Shown here piece by piece: positions 1 through 8,494 of a stretch of 36,184 nt of DNA. Under the pieces are notes generated by a model, which worked only from the letters and a program-made list of their open reading frames with translations, had not been told where the DNA came from and made no database searches. This DNA comes from a virus, in IMG/VR virus record IMGVR_UViG_3300042511_000337, positions 1-36,184 of that record; one strand, written 5' to 3'. The position numbers were made by a program, and so were the translations under genes. The stretch's first letter is position 1, and each line of letters starts with the position of its first letter.

Positions 1-180
1 AAACCCCAACAAACACTCTTACTCCAACACCGACACCAACTATAACTCCAACCCACACACAAACCCCAACAAACACTCTTACTCCAACACCGACACCAAC
101 TATAACTCCAACCCACACACAAACCCCAACAAACACTCTTACTCCAACACCGACACCAACTATAACTCCAACCCACACAC
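1..180 (+). repeat. Three exact 60-bp tandem repeats
   Basis: Positions 1-60, 61-120 and 121-180 are identical base for base, and a diverged continuation follows to about 200. The unit is a multiple of three, so copy-number change keeps the reading frame and adds or removes 20 residues of Thr-Pro linker. The array runs off the left edge, so its full length is unknown. Confidence 0.97.
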
Positions 181-272
181 AAACACCTACACCGACTCCA
201 ATATATTATTTAGAACAAGCCAACGGGTTTTACATTTTACAAGCCAATGGGTCAAAAATTATTATAACATAA
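1..272 (+). CDS. Thr-Pro repeat tail/adhesin protein, C-terminal fragment
   Basis: The reading frame is open from the left edge and ends at TAA 270-272; the start lies outside the window. It encodes about three copies of a 20-residue unit, [20 protein letters not shown], then a short Thr-Pro stretch and a C-terminal tail of about 24 residues containing the internal echo [17 protein letters not shown]. Thr-Pro repeats of this type usually form extended linkers between domains. The other Thr-Pro proteins here (the 807-aa and 1190-aa genes) look like phage fibres, so this is probably the end of another fibre or adhesin protein. Nothing in the visible part shows an enzymatic function. The next gene begins 21 nt downstream on the same strand. 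The repeat copies are identical at DNA level, so the true copy number is uncertain. Confidence 0.75.
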   Translation, partial: TPTNTLTPTPTPTITPTHTQTPTNTLTPTPTPTITPTHTQTPTNTLTPTPTPTITPTHTQTPTPTPIYYLEQANGFYILQANGSKIIIT

Positions 273-274
273 AC

Positions 275-286
275 TATTTATAAATA
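275..286 (+). promoter_or_regulatory. TATTTATA-type leader element before the 212-aa gene
   Basis: TATTTATA (275-282) lies 11 nt before the ATG at 294, followed by an A-rich stretch ending in AAAAAGAT. It forms the palindrome ATTTATAAAT (276-285), so TATAAATA is also readable on this strand. A very similar leader (CTATTTATT, then AAAAAAGAT) precedes the 1884-aa gene on the other strand. It could be a phage promoter core or an AU-rich initiation region of the Bacteroidota kind; sequence alone cannot decide. Confidence 0.4.
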
Positions 287-293
287 AAAAGAT

Positions 294-932
294 ATGCCAG
301 ATTTACCAATATCAGGATTACCCGAATTAACCGCTACAACCTCAAATGCAGAATATGCTGTTGAACTTTCGGGAACAACATATAAAATAAAACAATCAAC
401 ATTAACACCGTTTCCGTTGGCATATGGTTTATTTGCCCAAACAGGTGATAGCGCTACGGTATCCGCAACCACTGTCGAGACTAGTGTAATAGGACCGGGT
501 GTTGGGACTTTGTCTGTTCCTGCAAATAGTTTCAGAGTTGGTGATTCGTTTCAAGCATCATTCGATGGCGTTTTGTCTTGCATTAACACCGCAACAATCC
601 ACGTTCACGTTAGAACAACTGGTGGGACATTACTCATTGATACAGGAGTAATAGATTTGGATACCTCAACCTCAAAGCCTTGGTTATTAACACTATATTT
701 CACGATAAGACAAATCGGGGGAACCACCGTTGCTTCAATATCATCCGGTGGACTATTCTCCTACCTTAAAGATTCTGGACTTACCTATGAAGGATATCCA
801 TTAAGTGAGATTAATAATACGACATTTGACACCACAATAATCAACACATTATCGGTGAATGTCCAATGGAATACCACTAATGCGGGAAATCAAATATTTT
901 CAAGAAATTTTACACTTACTAAAATTTATTAA
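294..932 (+). CDS. Tail fibre/receptor-binding-like structural protein (212 aa)
   Basis: The N-terminus (LPISGLPELTATTSNAEYAV..., residues 3-40) resembles the short 'ISQLPxAT...' module at the start of many phage tail fibre and appendage proteins. The rest (about 45-212) is rich in beta-strand-forming Thr, Ser, Val and Ile, with the look of a jelly-roll or lectin-like head domain. A run near residues 60-130 alternates hydrophobic and polar residues. There is no signal peptide. The start is ATG 294, 21 nt after the preceding stop. The stop (930-932) overlaps by 2 nt the stop of the small opposite-strand gene. Its place beside other fibre-like genes supports a virion-surface role. The family assignment rests on general resemblance and the exact receptor is unknown. 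Confidence 0.6.
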   Translation: MPDLPISGLPELTATTSNAEYAVELSGTTYKIKQSTLTPFPLAYGLFAQTGDSATVSATTVETSVIGPGVGTLSVPANSFRVGDSFQASFDGVLSCINTATIHVHVRTTGGTLLIDTGVIDLDTSTSKPWLLTLYFTIRQIGGTTVASISSGGLFSYLKDSGLTYEGYPLSEINNTTFDTTIINTLSVNVQWNTTNAGNQIFSRNFTLTKIY

Positions 933-1111
933 TCAATAGGTTTATTTTCTCTCTTACCTAAATTTTCATATATCCTTAGAAGTTTTAAGGATTCGTAGTA
1001 ATTTTTTTCTAATCTATCAAGTTCCTTCTCAGGAACACCTTTGTCACAAGCCGTTTCGTAGACATTTTTAGCCTCAGTAACAACATTTGATATTGTGTCT
1101 ATAAGTTTCAT
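929..1111 (-). CDS. Small hydrophilic helical protein (60 aa), unknown
   Basis: This short opposite-strand gene sits between two plus-strand fibre genes. The product (MKLIDTISNVVTEAKNVYET...) is rich in Lys, Glu and Leu with heptad-like spacing, so it is probably a small helical, possibly coiled-coil, cytoplasmic protein. Its composition is quite unlike the Thr/Ser-rich neighbours. Start choice: an in-frame ATG at 1126 would add five residues (MIFID), but those codons overlap a TATTTATA element that elsewhere sits 3-4 nt before a start, so ATG 1111 is preferred. Its stop overlaps that of the preceding gene by 2 nt. I do not recognise the family; a small regulator or host-modifying peptide is possible. 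Confidence 0.55.
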   Translation of the reverse strand: MKLIDTISNVVTEAKNVYETACDKGVPEKELDRLEKNYYESLKLLRIYENLGKRENKPID

Positions 1112-1114
1112 ATC

Positions 1115-1122
1115 TATAAATA
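1115..1122 (-). promoter_or_regulatory. TATTTATA element before the 60-aa minus-strand gene
   Basis: On the minus strand the octamer TATTTATA is followed by GAT and then ATG (1111), a 3-nt gap. The same arrangement occurs before the gp25-like gene (3 nt) and the 807-aa gene (4 nt). Another copy in plus orientation (1188-1195) serves the gene on the other side of this divergent intergenic region. Confidence 0.35.
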
Positions 1123-1126
1123 TCAA

Positions 1127-1214
1127 CTACCTCACCATTTATTAACAACAAATGTCAATTATATTTTAATAAAATCAAACTTTAGATTATTTATAGTAAA
1201 ATAAAACTTGTATA
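1127..1214. promoter_or_regulatory. Divergent AT-rich intergenic region
   Basis: This 88-bp non-coding stretch separates the minus-strand 60-aa gene from the plus-strand 220-aa gene. It is nearly all A and T. It holds TATTTATA at 1188-1195, 19 nt before the ATG at 1215, and TATAATG overlaps that start. As the only divergent gap in the window, it should contain outward promoters for both genes. No hairpin terminator is visible. Confidence 0.45.
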
Positions 1215-1877
1215 ATGATATATTACTTTACTTCTTGCTGTGATAGAACAAAGGTTTTTGGGGTTCCAAATAACTCTAACCCGTTTGTGCCTTGGAATGG
1301 TTTCACAGATACTGTTGGAACAACATACGGACTTGTTATTGGTTCATACTCAGGATGCGTAACATATAGTGGTAGTTCAAACACCGTTATCACAAACCCG
1401 CCTATACCATTAAAAAACGTATCCTCAACTCCTCCAATATTTATTTCATATAGTTGTAATCAATGTATTATTTTATTTCCTTGTTATACACCACCCGTTG
1501 TTGTACCCCCTACAATCATAGGATATCAAAACGAATGTGGAATTGTAACAATTTTACCAATGAGTGTAGTATGTGAAAGTTCTCCACCATCAGTTTGGGG
1601 TCTCGAAGATGGCGAAGTCTCGGTATCAATATCGGGAGGAACCGCCCCATATACCGTCACTTGGTTGAATAACGGAAATGTCTCACCAGCACTTGAAATG
1701 GTTGGAAATGGTTCATACACCGCAACTACGGTTGATTTTTATGGTGATTACACGGCAACAACAGTTTGTGAAATATTCACACCAAAAATTTGCACGTTTG
1801 GTGCTAGTATAGAAGAAACTTTTGTGGAAGAATGTCTTCCTACGGTAATGTCCGGATACACATTTGATATAACTTAA
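1215..1877 (+). CDS. Cys-rich adhesin-like protein with one SprB-type repeat (220 aa)
   Basis: The N-terminal part (1-115) is Cys-, Pro- and Thr-rich with no recognisable domain. Residues about 120-185 match the SprB-repeat pattern of Bacteroidota surface adhesins: a Cys, then DGEVSVSISGGTAPYTVTW, a variable loop, and GNGSYTATTVDFYGDYTATTVC. Such domains are small beta sandwiches that are usually tandemly repeated in secreted adhesins. No signal peptide is visible, which fits a virion protein assembled in the cytoplasm better than a secreted one. ATG 1215 is 88 bp from the opposing gene. The next gene starts 7 nt after the stop, so the two are probably cotranscribed. Role inferred: part of a fibre or baseplate-attached adhesin. 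Confidence 0.6.
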   Translation: MIYYFTSCCDRTKVFGVPNNSNPFVPWNGFTDTVGTTYGLVIGSYSGCVTYSGSSNTVITNPPIPLKNVSSTPPIFISYSCNQCIILFPCYTPPVVVPPTIIGYQNECGIVTILPMSVVCESSPPSVWGLEDGEVSVSISGGTAPYTVTWLNNGNVSPALEMVGNGSYTATTVDFYGDYTATTVCEIFTPKICTFGASIEETFVEECLPTVMSGYTFDIT

Positions 1878-1884
1878 AACATAT

Positions 1885-4140
1885 ATGCCAACAACATTTT
1901 CAGCAGCAACCTGTCTAACATCAAGTTTCGTTTCACCGGGACCATTTAACATCTATTTAACCGATGATTATAGTTCAACACCCTTTAGTTCTGTAACAAA
2001 AAATCAACTTACAATTGGATGTCCATTTATTTTTAGTAATATTCCTACCGGAACAACCACCCTTTACTTAAAAGATGTTAACTTACTTTATTGTTTTACA
2101 ATACCTGTTAGAGATAACAACATATGTCAAACTTGTAATTTAGGATTATCTAACTATTCTGCAACAACAATAACAAGATTGTCTTGTGGTTTTTTAACAG
2201 GGTCTTGTCAAAATATTACGGACTATGTTATTCATTGGTATGGTCCAAACGATACAACAACATTACAAAAAAGAACCGGATTTGGTTCAGTTTTTTCAGG
2301 ACAATACGATATTCCCCACCCATTTTTGGGCATATCTTCTATACCTTTACCCGAAGGTATTTACACCCCTATTATTCAAAAAGTAATTGTAAGTGGGTTA
2401 ACTTTTTCAAACACAGGTGGGACCAATAGTATATTGTTTGATGGTAATTGTCTTCCAACAACAACAATACAACCATTAACTTGTTTTAATCAAACTAACA
2501 CAAAAACTGAATATTGGGCTAGCGGTTATAATCATAACATTACATTTAGTTCACAAAGTCAAGGAATACCTCAACCAGTTTCATCAACATATGTGTTGTC
2601 TCCAACCACAAATTTTATTGCTTGGAAATTTCAAGGTAAAGCGAATCCGGATACAATTAAATTATCATTTAGAGGTAGTAGTTATCTTAATGATATTGGA
2701 TTGGAAAATTGGGTAATTGGTACAAATAGTTCCAACGCATATACTCCATCTTTAATCTCTAAATCAGCCGCAACCGCAAGTTATTTTACAAAAATAACTT
2801 GTTTAACAGGATTAACAAGAAATCCCGGTGATGAAATAATTATTGATGTAATCCCCGCAGAAGCAAATACTGATTGGGACTTACTTATAACGTGTTTAGA
2901 TAACTTTAATTGTAATAGTTGTGCATATACTAACCCATACAAAATTATTGGTTCAACAATAACAGGAATTACAAATAATTGTAAAATAAACGTAAAGTTT
3001 ACAGTGTCCGGATGTTCTTCAAATACTTTATTTAGTGAGGATTATTTTAAGTATTACGATACCACCGAACTGAATGGTGTTAGTACATTATTTCAAGACG
3101 CTCAACGTATTTTATCACAACAACAATTTGGAGGTACATTTAACAATATTAGATACGCAGACACAAATGGTAATTTACCATATGATAGTGCCGATTTTTA
3201 TTATAATAATAAAGTTTGTACTTATGATTTTCAATATCCTCAAGGTGCCCTAACTAGTTGTAAAACAGACCCAAATGATATAACTTACAAAAAAACATTT
3301 TTAACTGATGGTAGCAATAGAGGAGTGTTTAGCATTACCGGTTCATCAACCGTAATATCAACATTTTACGATTCTTGGATAGCCGCCATCAACCTTTCAA
3401 ACTCATTAGGATATAACCCTAATAACACAAATTTGGGGTATTATAGATATTTTGGTTGGTATTTTCCAAAAACGAATCACCCACATGCTTGTGGTGACCA
3501 AAGTGGTACAAACGCGGCACTAATTCACCCATCATCAACGGTATTAACCGGGACAACATCAGGCGGAAATTACTTTTTTAATATAACCGCAAATACAATC
3601 ACAAGCGGATATACCATTTCTACTTGTGATATCGATTGTGTATCACGTATTAGTGGGGTATTATCGGTTGTTAACGATTCTTCAACCGGGAATACACAAT
3701 TTAATCAATACTTTTCTGCCAATACAAGTTTTGGTTGGTATGGTATCTATTATGCCCCCGTATTTGAATTTTTATATTATATCACAGCACTCACAACCAC
3801 ATTTTCAGCACAAACAATAGGAGAAAAAATATTTACCAATGATTGGTCAACAAGTACATACCCATATTCAGGAACATCACCTTCAATAATACCATCATTA
3901 TCCGGTTCTGTATGTAACTTTAATAATCTTGGTTCTGAAGGGTCTTTTCAAGGGGGTTTCTACAACAACACATTATTATGTCAATATACAACATTATACC
4001 CTAATTCTGCCGATACTAGTAGTTTTGAAATATGGGCAACCCCAATTATTAATTATGTTCCAACACCGCCAGATGTATTAGCATACAGATATTCAGGTGG
4101 AAATGTTACATATTCATCATCAACATATATAATCGGATAA
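1885..4140 (+). CDS. Large beta-rich tail/adhesin protein (751 aa)
   Basis: I do not recognise a named family. The protein is rich in Thr, Ser, Asn, Tyr and Cys throughout, typical of phage fibre or tailspike-like proteins. The N-terminal ~75 residues form a module beginning VSPGPFNIYLTDDYSSTPFS that resembles the start of the next gene's product (SSPGPYTIYLDSVFG), so the two probably share a domain derived by duplication. Several Cys pairs spaced like small knots occur (CNSC, CDIDC). There is no transmembrane segment, signal peptide or enzymatic motif that I can see. ATG 1885 is 7 nt after the previous stop, and the next gene starts 3 nt after this one, indicating one operon. Confidence 0.6.
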   Translation: MPTTFSAATCLTSSFVSPGPFNIYLTDDYSSTPFSSVTKNQLTIGCPFIFSNIPTGTTTLYLKDVNLLYCFTIPVRDNNICQTCNLGLSNYSATTITRLSCGFLTGSCQNITDYVIHWYGPNDTTTLQKRTGFGSVFSGQYDIPHPFLGISSIPLPEGIYTPIIQKVIVSGLTFSNTGGTNSILFDGNCLPTTTIQPLTCFNQTNTKTEYWASGYNHNITFSSQSQGIPQPVSSTYVLSPTTNFIAWKFQGKANPDTIKLSFRGSSYLNDIGLENWVIGTNSSNAYTPSLISKSAATASYFTKITCLTGLTRNPGDEIIIDVIPAEANTDWDLLITCLDNFNCNSCAYTNPYKIIGSTITGITNNCKINVKFTVSGCSSNTLFSEDYFKYYDTTELNGVSTLFQDAQRILSQQQFGGTFNNIRYADTNGNLPYDSADFYYNNKVCTYDFQYPQGALTSCKTDPNDITYKKTFLTDGSNRGVFSITGSSTVISTFYDSWIAAINLSNSLGYNPNNTNLGYYRYFGWYFPKTNHPHACGDQSGTNAALIHPSSTVLTGTTSGGNYFFNITANTITSGYTISTCDIDCVSRISGVLSVVNDSSTGNTQFNQYFSANTSFGWYGIYYAPVFEFLYYITALTTTFSAQTIGEKIFTNDWSTSTYPYSGTSPSIIPSLSGSVCNFNNLGSEGSFQGGFYNNTLLCQYTTLYPNSADTSSFEIWATPIINYVPTPPDVLAYRYSGGNVTYSSSTYIIG

Positions 4141-4143
4141 TTT

Positions 4144-5439
4144 ATGAGCACAGAAAAATATTACACAATAAAAATAACGGGGACAACGTCATCACCGGGA
4201 CCATACACAATTTATCTTGATAGTGTCTTTGGAACCGTTGCAACACTTTATCCTGTTGCCGCCCCAGCAACAGGTTTATCATTACCTTTATTACAAGCGG
4301 GCGTAACAATAAAAACTAACACCACACCAAACTCAATTTTCCTTTACAATACGTATTGTGGTAACAATTTATCATTATTACCACCGGTGAATATTACTTA
4401 TAATCCATTCTGTTTATCATTTGAATCTAGTTATTTAGGAACTGTTGTACATAAAACTTTCATACCAAATGGTTTAGTTGGTGGATACCCTTCTTGGAAG
4501 GATAATGAATTGAATTCAACAATTACAATCACTTGGGACGCAACTCTGAACCCCGCTAGATTTGTAATAAATAATTATCAACCGGGGGGAACAGGTAATG
4601 TTATCTCATCAAAATATCCAACTAACTCAACATCAAACCCACCAAGTAATTGGCAGAGTGTTGGGGGGGTTTCAGTATACTTTACCCAAACTTTAGGTAA
4701 TTGTCCCGTAATACAACAAGGTAATTTTAGAAGAAGTGTAAACCAACCTACGTGTATATGTGACGGTAGTATTATTTTTAATGTTGATTTAGATAACCCA
4801 CCTTTCAGTTATTCAATTGATAATGGTGTAACCTATTCATCATCTCCAATATTTACAAACCTTTGTAGTGGAACTTATATTTTAGCAGTTCTTGATTCAA
4901 TTGGGAATGTTCATTTAAGTACGGAAATAGTAAAAACTGAAATCCCATCAACAACGTATACAATATCTCTTTACACAACTAATACAAAACCGGTTAACAA
5001 TAATGTGTCGTTAGCAAATTCATATCAAACAACAGTAGTAGTGAACCCACCGTTACCTAACGGAGCAACAATAACTTTTGATTTAATACATAACAATAAT
5101 TTCTATTCATCACCTAATAGTGGAACATCAATACTAACCACTTCAACATTATTATATAAAAATGGTGATGAAGTATTATTAACAAGCACTTCAAATAGTG
5201 TTAATCAATCTGTTAATACCGCCGCAGGATGTCAAACGGATTATGTTTACCAATCAAATATTAGTGATGTTTGGAGTTCATTAACAATCTCTAATAGTGA
5301 TACAATAACAATCTCTACATCATCAAGAGTTGACAAAACAACAACAGGAAAATGTGTTGTTGGATATAGTAACGATAACTACTCAATTAGTAATCCGGTT
5401 ATTAGTGGATGCGATTGTTGTTCAATAATTATTAACTAA
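4144..5439 (+). CDS. Beta-rich adhesin-like protein with an SprB-like domain (431 aa)
   Basis: Residues about 5-75 repeat the module seen at the start of the preceding protein (SPGPYTIYL). Residues about 202-253 fit the SprB-repeat pattern: CICDGSIIFNVDLDNPPFSY, then a loop, then LCSGTYILAVLD. The C-terminal part is Ser/Thr/Asn-rich beta sequence ending in a Cys cluster (SGCDCCSIIIN). Expected role: component of a virion surface appendage. The close spacing (3 nt) to the 751-aa gene, the shared N-terminal module, and the 27-nt gap with its own TATTTATA element before the next gene suggest these two genes form a pair. No catalytic residues are evident. Confidence 0.6.
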   Translation: MSTEKYYTIKITGTTSSPGPYTIYLDSVFGTVATLYPVAAPATGLSLPLLQAGVTIKTNTTPNSIFLYNTYCGNNLSLLPPVNITYNPFCLSFESSYLGTVVHKTFIPNGLVGGYPSWKDNELNSTITITWDATLNPARFVINNYQPGGTGNVISSKYPTNSTSNPPSNWQSVGGVSVYFTQTLGNCPVIQQGNFRRSVNQPTCICDGSIIFNVDLDNPPFSYSIDNGVTYSSSPIFTNLCSGTYILAVLDSIGNVHLSTEIVKTEIPSTTYTISLYTTNTKPVNNNVSLANSYQTTVVVNPPLPNGATITFDLIHNNNFYSSPNSGTSILTTSTLLYKNGDEVLLTSTSNSVNQSVNTAAGCQTDYVYQSNISDVWSSLTISNSDTITISTSSRVDKTTTGKCVVGYSNDNYSISNPVISGCDCCSIIIN

Positions 5440-5454
5440 TAATAAAACACAGAA

Positions 5455-5462
5455 TATTTATA
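5455..5462 (+). promoter_or_regulatory. TATTTATA element before the 807-aa gene
   Basis: The octamer TATTTATA ends 4 nt before the ATG at 5467, in a 27-nt gap between two plus-strand genes. On the plus strand the exact octamer was seen at only three places (275, 1188, 5455), all directly upstream of plus-strand genes. Confidence 0.35.
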
Positions 5463-5466
5463 CAGT

Positions 5467-7890
5467 ATGGCATATATAATTAAAAACACATCAGCGTTAA
5501 TTAGTACAAGATTAACCGACACAGCTAGACAAAAACTATCTGAAGGTAATTTTAACATTTCGTATTTCCAAGTTGGAGATAGTGAAGTGTCTTATAATAC
5601 ACTAACCGGAACATCTTACAATCAATCTAGTAACAATATATTAGAACCTAATTTTAATTCACAAAATTCCGCTCCGGGACAAAGTAATAAACAAAATGTA
5701 AAATATCCAATTTACGTTGACCCTGATGACAGTAATACGTTTGGTATTCCATTTTCAGACCCAGCGGTTTCTCCAATATATAATAGAGCAACAATGAGAG
5801 GTTTTTTTAGTGGAGATTCATCCACATCTAATTGGAGTGCATTAACCGATACTAACTATGTGATTGATTCTAACTACGTTGTTGATATTTCAACATTTAC
5901 CGGAGGAACAAACATTAAAATAATATACTCAGCTTGCGGTGATTCAACCATTGTTAGATTACCAGCTAAAGGTGATTTAATAACAATTTATTTTGACGGT
6001 AATTCAAGTTCTTGTACCACTGAACCAATTTCTGTTACCCCAACACCGACACCAACACCGACACCAACACCATCATACGACGCTTGTATCATATATCCAA
6101 CACCAACACCGTCATCATCTTGTTGCGTTACAACACCAACAGGTTGTACTCCAACACCAATTATTAATAGTTTTGTAAATGTTAATAGTTGTTACAATAT
6201 ATTAACATACAGAATTGTCGATATTTGTTTAAATGTTGTAACATTAGATAGAGTAACACCAAACTATTCATATATTGCCTCCGGATGTTCTTATGTTAGA
6301 ACATTAGTGTATCCGCCAAATATGACTGATTTATATGACAGTATTACACCGTCACCACATTGGAACACTGATGTAATTAATTATGAATCTGTTTGTAATA
6401 CAGACGAATTTGACGTTAAAGTTTGGAATATGAATATTCCTTGGTCGGAGAATCCTGCGGGATTAATTGACACTATTTCTCAAGATTATAAAACATTTAA
6501 CTCTAAATCATACATTGGAACTAAAGAATATTTAGGATATATGTCCGATAGTGGACAAACTTTTGTTAATATGGCGGGCGATGTTGAAGATTCAGTTTAT
6601 TACTACGACTCATTTTACAATAAAATAACAGTCGCACCTAAAGAACAAAAAGCTATCGCAATTATTCATTACACAAACCAATCTATTGATTTCTTTTATG
6701 GTGAAAAATTTGCATTAGAACAACCTATTAGTGGAACAATCCCTGAAGATATTACAGGAGACGCTAGAAACTTTAAACTACATTTACCTTGGTTAATGTG
6801 GCATAAAAACCCTGAATGTTGTTTTGGTGAAACATTTTATGTTAGTCCACCTGAAGACAAGGTATTAATTAACGTTTTTGAACCTCACTATATTAAATCA
6901 ACAAAAAGTAGTGATATGAATAATCCGGGTATTCGATATTATTTTTTATGGGACACTCACCAAAATAGTAGTAGTGGATTACCAAATAGAGTTGGTAAAG
7001 TATTCCCTGACCAAAAAATAATAATTATAGATGATGAAGAATTGATTGCGGCGTTATCATATAAATCAAACCGTAACTGGACTTTACCGGCAGCAACAAC
7101 ATCACTAATCGTTCCAAATAGTTGTAGTTCAAAAGAAGGGTCATTTAATGGTGTATTAACAAGTGCTAATCAAACTATGTATGTTAGTTATTTATTAACA
7201 AATACAACCTCAGGAGCAACTAATTCATTACATTGTAATTACTACTCAACCATATCCGGACCAAACGTTGACTGTGGAACTCCGGGTAGTCAAAACGTTG
7301 CTGTTAGATTTGGTGGAGAATTTAATTGTTTAAATCAAATAACAAATAATTCACTTTTTGGTGGTTATATTGCAAATAAATTTCAAATTATTTGTCAAAT
7401 AGTTGAGGACGGTAGTAGACCTTTGTCAAACGCTTGGACAATAATTAACTTTACAAACCAATTAAGTGCGTCAACAGTAAATGGTTATATAACTCAAAGC
7501 GGATTAACAGGGAACACATTTGTTATAACTAGCGATATGCTTAACTCTACTGTCGCAACAAAATACAACTTAAATAATTACATTTCATTACCACCTAAAA
7601 CACCAATAAATCTTACAACACCTACTCTTAATTTTGGTGACGAATATTATTTCTATGGTTCATTAGAAACCGACATCCAAGCAACTATCTATGAAATGAG
7701 ATATAAGATAAACCTTGGTCAAGCAGAATTTCAACGTTCATCAAACCCAACTTGGTCACAAGGTGTCTCACCATATATTTCAGAAATTGGGCTTTACGAT
7801 GACAAAATGAATCTTATGATTGTATCAAAGCTACAATCACCTATTCTTAGACAGGGGATTCAACAGTTTTTAGTAAAATTTGATTTTTAA
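5467..7890 (+). CDS. Tail collar/fibre-like structural protein with Thr-Pro linker (807 aa)
   Basis: The N-terminus (MAYIIKNTSALISTRLTDTA..., then FQVGDSEVSY) resembles the start of phage tail-collar and fibre proteins, which begin with 'lT..G...l..a...g....i...avGd'. The C-terminus contains SPYISEIGLYDDKMNLMIVS, which matches the end of the same module (ISEIGLYD..GNL). Between them lie a Thr-Pro linker (about residues 190-236; [12 protein letters not shown] and Cys-containing echoes) and a long beta-rich middle part. The module's two ends being far apart suggests large insertions into a compact baseplate-attachment domain. No catalytic motif is seen. Start at ATG 5467 just after a TATTTATA element. 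The RuvC-like gene follows after 3 nt. Confidence 0.65.
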   Translation: MAYIIKNTSALISTRLTDTARQKLSEGNFNISYFQVGDSEVSYNTLTGTSYNQSSNNILEPNFNSQNSAPGQSNKQNVKYPIYVDPDDSNTFGIPFSDPAVSPIYNRATMRGFFSGDSSTSNWSALTDTNYVIDSNYVVDISTFTGGTNIKIIYSACGDSTIVRLPAKGDLITIYFDGNSSSCTTEPISVTPTPTPTPTPTPSYDACIIYPTPTPSSSCCVTTPTGCTPTPIINSFVNVNSCYNILTYRIVDICLNVVTLDRVTPNYSYIASGCSYVRTLVYPPNMTDLYDSITPSPHWNTDVINYESVCNTDEFDVKVWNMNIPWSENPAGLIDTISQDYKTFNSKSYIGTKEYLGYMSDSGQTFVNMAGDVEDSVYYYDSFYNKITVAPKEQKAIAIIHYTNQSIDFFYGEKFALEQPISGTIPEDITGDARNFKLHLPWLMWHKNPECCFGETFYVSPPEDKVLINVFEPHYIKSTKSSDMNNPGIRYYFLWDTHQNSSSGLPNRVGKVFPDQKIIIIDDEELIAALSYKSNRNWTLPAATTSLIVPNSCSSKEGSFNGVLTSANQTMYVSYLLTNTTSGATNSLHCNYYSTISGPNVDCGTPGSQNVAVRFGGEFNCLNQITNNSLFGGYIANKFQIICQIVEDGSRPLSNAWTIINFTNQLSASTVNGYITQSGLTGNTFVITSDMLNSTVATKYNLNNYISLPPKTPINLTTPTLNFGDEYYFYGSLETDIQATIYEMRYKINLGQAEFQRSSNPTWSQGVSPYISEIGLYDDKMNLMIVSKLQSPILRQGIQQFLVKFDF
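6037..6170 (+). repeat. Thr-Pro coding repeat in the 807-aa gene
   Basis: A run of ACACCG/ACACCA hexamers encodes (TP)n, followed by shorter Thr-Pro echoes separated by Cys/Ser segments. The 17-mer at 6040-6056 (CCAACACCGACACCAAC) is identical to bases 24-40 of the 60-bp tandem repeat at the left edge, so these linkers share DNA as well as amino-acid pattern. Confidence 0.8.
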
Positions 7891-7893
7891 CAT

Positions 7894-8493
7894 ATGAAAA
7901 AAACATTAAAAGAAAGCCCTAAAGTTTTAGGGCTTGATGTATCAACCAAAACTATTGGTTGGGCATTATTTGACATACAAAGTAGAGAATTATTAGAACT
8001 AACCCACGTATCACCAACACCAAAACCAAAGGAAGATAATAAAATAAAAGAACTACTTCTTAAAGGTGAAATCTTTAGAACCAAACTTTTAGAGTACAAA
8101 GATATGGGTATCACTAAAGTTATTATTGAGGAACCTCTATTAAACTCAAATAACGTCTATACAGTCCAAACTTTATTAAGGTTTAACACATTAGTCACAA
8201 AAGAAATTTACGACGTTTTAGGGGTAGTTCCTGACTTCATATCAACATATAACTCTCGTAAGTTCGCCTTCCCCGAATTAGTTAAAGAAAATGATAAAGG
8301 TAAGTTTGTTTTATTTGGTGGTCTACCAAAAGACATTGATAAAAAACAAATCATATGGGAATTAATAGCCAAAAAAGAACCCCAAATCACTTGGCAATAC
8401 ACAAGAAACAACACTCTTAAAAAAGAGAACTTCGACCAAACAGACGCTTATTGTTGTGTCTTAGGTCATATGAATCAAGAAAATTTATGGTAA
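7894..8493 (+). CDS. RuvC-like Holliday junction resolvase (199 aa)
   Basis: The protein fits the RNase H-fold RuvC family that cuts four-way DNA junctions. A first-strand Asp lies in VLGLDVSTKTIGWALFD (Asp15), an acidic pair in VIIEEPL (Glu79/Glu80), and a C-terminal acidic motif in NFDQTDAYCCVLGH (Asp181, Asp184). These are the expected positions for a two-metal active site. About 200 aa is close to the usual RuvC length. It probably resolves branched replication and recombination intermediates made by the UvsX system before packaging. It is the last gene of the plus-strand fibre series (3 nt after the previous stop) and is followed by a strong hairpin. T4 uses the unrelated endonuclease VII (gp49) for this job. 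Alternative: a RuvC-fold nuclease with another junction substrate. Confidence 0.8.
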   Translation: MKKTLKESPKVLGLDVSTKTIGWALFDIQSRELLELTHVSPTPKPKEDNKIKELLLKGEIFRTKLLEYKDMGITKVIIEEPLLNSNNVYTVQTLLRFNTLVTKEIYDVLGVVPDFISTYNSRKFAFPELVKENDKGKFVLFGGLPKDIDKKQIIWELIAKKEPQITWQYTRNNTLKKENFDQTDAYCCVLGHMNQENLW

Positions 8494-8494
8494 T

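Noticed and set aside
1-180. CRISPR array
   Set aside because: The 60-bp copies are directly abutting with no spacers, are in frame, and encode Thr-Pro repeats.
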